A stretch of DNA of 15,027 nt from Emticicia fluvialis (GTDB lineage: Bacteria; Bacteroidota; Bacteroidia; Cytophagales; Spirosomataceae): assembly GCF_024793945.1 (NCBI RefSeq), contig NZ_JANUSD010000029.1:1-15027 (forward strand). The letters run 5' to 3'. Both the position numbers and the translations under genes were made by a program. Under the pieces are notes generated by a model. The model ran no database searches, was not told where the DNA came from, and saw only the letters and a program-made list of their open reading frames with translations. This document shows, in pieces, positions 14,287 to 15,027 of the stretch; position 1 is the stretch's first letter, and every line of letters starts with the position of its first letter.

Positions 14287-14871
14287 TTAAAAATACATCG
14301 TCTGCCTGCTACCATCTATAAACCTTGGGCCGAAATACTCAATTTCAATTAATCCGCCTTTGTCAATAAAATTACTTGCCGAAGAGTAAAGGTAGTCTTC
14401 CGGTGTAGCTACAATACCTGCTCTTACCGGGTTCTCATGTATGTAATCAACTTTCTGAAAGAAAAACTTGTCAGTAAATATTTCTACGGCGTGGTTTTCA
14501 TGCGTCCAGAATTGCAATGTTTTCATATTTGATTTACTTCTTGCTGCAAATTCAAATCGTTTCATTAACCAATCTCTTCTGCTTTCAGGTTCAGTTTCAA
14601 TAGCTTTTAAAATCCTGGATGCCGTAAACTTTTTTATATCTCTCACTAAATCAGACAATCTACCGTCTTTTGAAGCCGCTATCAGATGAACATGGTTCGA
14701 CATCACAACATACGCATATAACCAAAGACCTTTTTCTTTCTGACAATACCTGAAACTATCAAGCAGAATATCTCTGTAAACTTGTCTGGTAAAAACATCC
14801 ACCCAGTCCACAACCTGAAAAGTCAGATAATGAATGGCAGATTGATTAGCAATTTGATAGCCCAGGCTCAT
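14287..14871 (-). CDS. REP-associated tyrosine transposase (RAYT, Y1/HUH family)
   Basis: The 194-residue product belongs to the Y1 transposase (IS200/IS605-like) superfamily and is of the RAYT type, single-copy enzymes thought to spread REP palindromes. Counting from the ATG at 14871, the HUH motif is H60-V-H62 in VVMSNHVHLIAA, which coordinates the metal. The probable catalytic tyrosine is Y143 in DYIHENPVRAGIV. TPEDYLYSSASNF (156-168) is the usual continuation. The N-terminus MSLGYQIANQSAIHYLTFQV is the form I know for Bacteroidota members and fixes the start; the frame runs ten codons further to a TTG at 14901, which is less likely. RAYT genes are often flanked by palindromes: three lie beyond the 3' end and one strong hairpin before the 5' end. 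No partner TnpB is present, and the gene appears intact. Confidence 0.88.
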   Translation of the reverse strand: MSLGYQIANQSAIHYLTFQVVDWVDVFTRQVYRDILLDSFRYCQKEKGLWLYAYVVMSNHVHLIAASKDGRLSDLVRDIKKFTASRILKAIETEPESRRDWLMKRFEFAARSKSNMKTLQFWTHENHAVEIFTDKFFFQKVDYIHENPVRAGIVATPEDYLYSSASNFIDKGGLIEIEYFGPRFIDGSRQTMYF

Positions 14872-14936
14872 TTTTAAATTTTGTTTATTAAAATCATACA
14901 AAGCAAAGAGGCTGTCTAAAAAGGTCTAAAAATAGG

Positions 14937-14968
14937 AATCCCCGGTCAAAAAAGACGCGGGGATTTTT
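14937..14968 (+). terminator. Intrinsic-terminator-like hairpin upstream of the RAYT gene
   Basis: AATCCCCG (14937-14944) pairs with CGGGGATT (14958-14965). GTC (14945-14947) pairs with GAC (14954-14956) inside it, with one bulged G and a six-A loop. TTTC and further T residues follow on the plus strand. The structure is a good terminator, but the only plus-strand gene before it is the HrgA-like one more than 700 bases away. On the minus strand CCTATTTTT follows, so it may be bidirectional, ending transcripts from outside the window. It could also be the 5' boundary hairpin of the RAYT unit. Confidence 0.6.
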
Positions 14969-15017
14969 CTTTGTTCCTCTAAAAAGTGTTATCTTAGAGG
15001 TGCAACACAAAGAGAAG

Positions 15018-15027
15018 ATGAAGATAC
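15018..15027 (+). CDS. Possible start of another plus-strand gene (cut by the window end)
   Basis: An ATG followed by AAG ATA is preceded by an A- and G-rich stretch (CAAAGAGAAG), a typical leader, and by TATCTTAG at 14991-14998 region, one base from the TAnnTTTG -7 pattern. Only three codons are inside the window, so the product cannot be named and the call is tentative. Confidence 0.25.

Overview
The window looks like chromosomal DNA from a member of the Bacteroidota, probably a Cytophagales-type bacterium. Three things point there. Several start regions carry the phylum's -7 promoter element TAnnTTTG (TACCTTTG before both the acyl-CoA dehydrogenase gene and thyA) with little purine-rich ribosome-binding sequence. 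The protein families are typical of the phylum: a periplasmic transglycosylase with LysM repeats, a DUF2141 protein, and a one-TM histidine-kinase relative. The intergenic regions carry palindromic repeats of a type I associate with these genomes. This placement is an inference from sequence features, not a database match.

Layout. Positions 1-3354 hold two minus-strand genes, a lytic transglycosylase with a strong terminator and gatA (amidotransferase subunit A). A 666-base gap with repeats and palindromes follows. A short plus-strand cluster (4021-5353) encodes an OsmC-family protein, a TfoX N-domain protein and a DUF1905/YdeI-type protein. It collides tail to tail with a minus-strand gene for a degenerate sensor-kinase-like protein (5341-6174). 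A large acyl-CoA dehydrogenase/oxidase-like gene (6546-8810) is followed by 640 bases with no gene. That stretch holds a 74-base inverted-repeat element and a symmetric four-unit REP-like array, just before thyA (9451-10245). Then come a convergent DUF2141 lipocalin-sized secreted protein, a PolX-type protein (10905-12620), a VOC/PhnB-like protein, an A+T-rich HARE-HTH/nuclease-like gene (13225-14202) and a REP-associated tyrosine transposase (14287-14871). A terminator-like hairpin and the probable start of another gene end the window.

Most genes are housekeeping or ordinary accessory genes and do not form one pathway. The unusual content is of three kinds. Two proteins keep their family architecture but have lost catalytic residues: the kinase-like protein lacks recognisable ATP-binding boxes, and the PolX protein lacks two of three polymerase aspartates while its PHP nuclease motifs are intact. 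An A+T-rich, probably acquired HrgA-like gene with a visible PD...ExK pattern lies next to a transposase. There is also a dense set of palindromic non-coding elements (REP array, MITE-like element, mutually exclusive hairpins). I see no rRNA, tRNA, CRISPR array or complete insertion sequence. I also see no convincing multi-gene novel system; the best candidates are the individual items listed in the findings.
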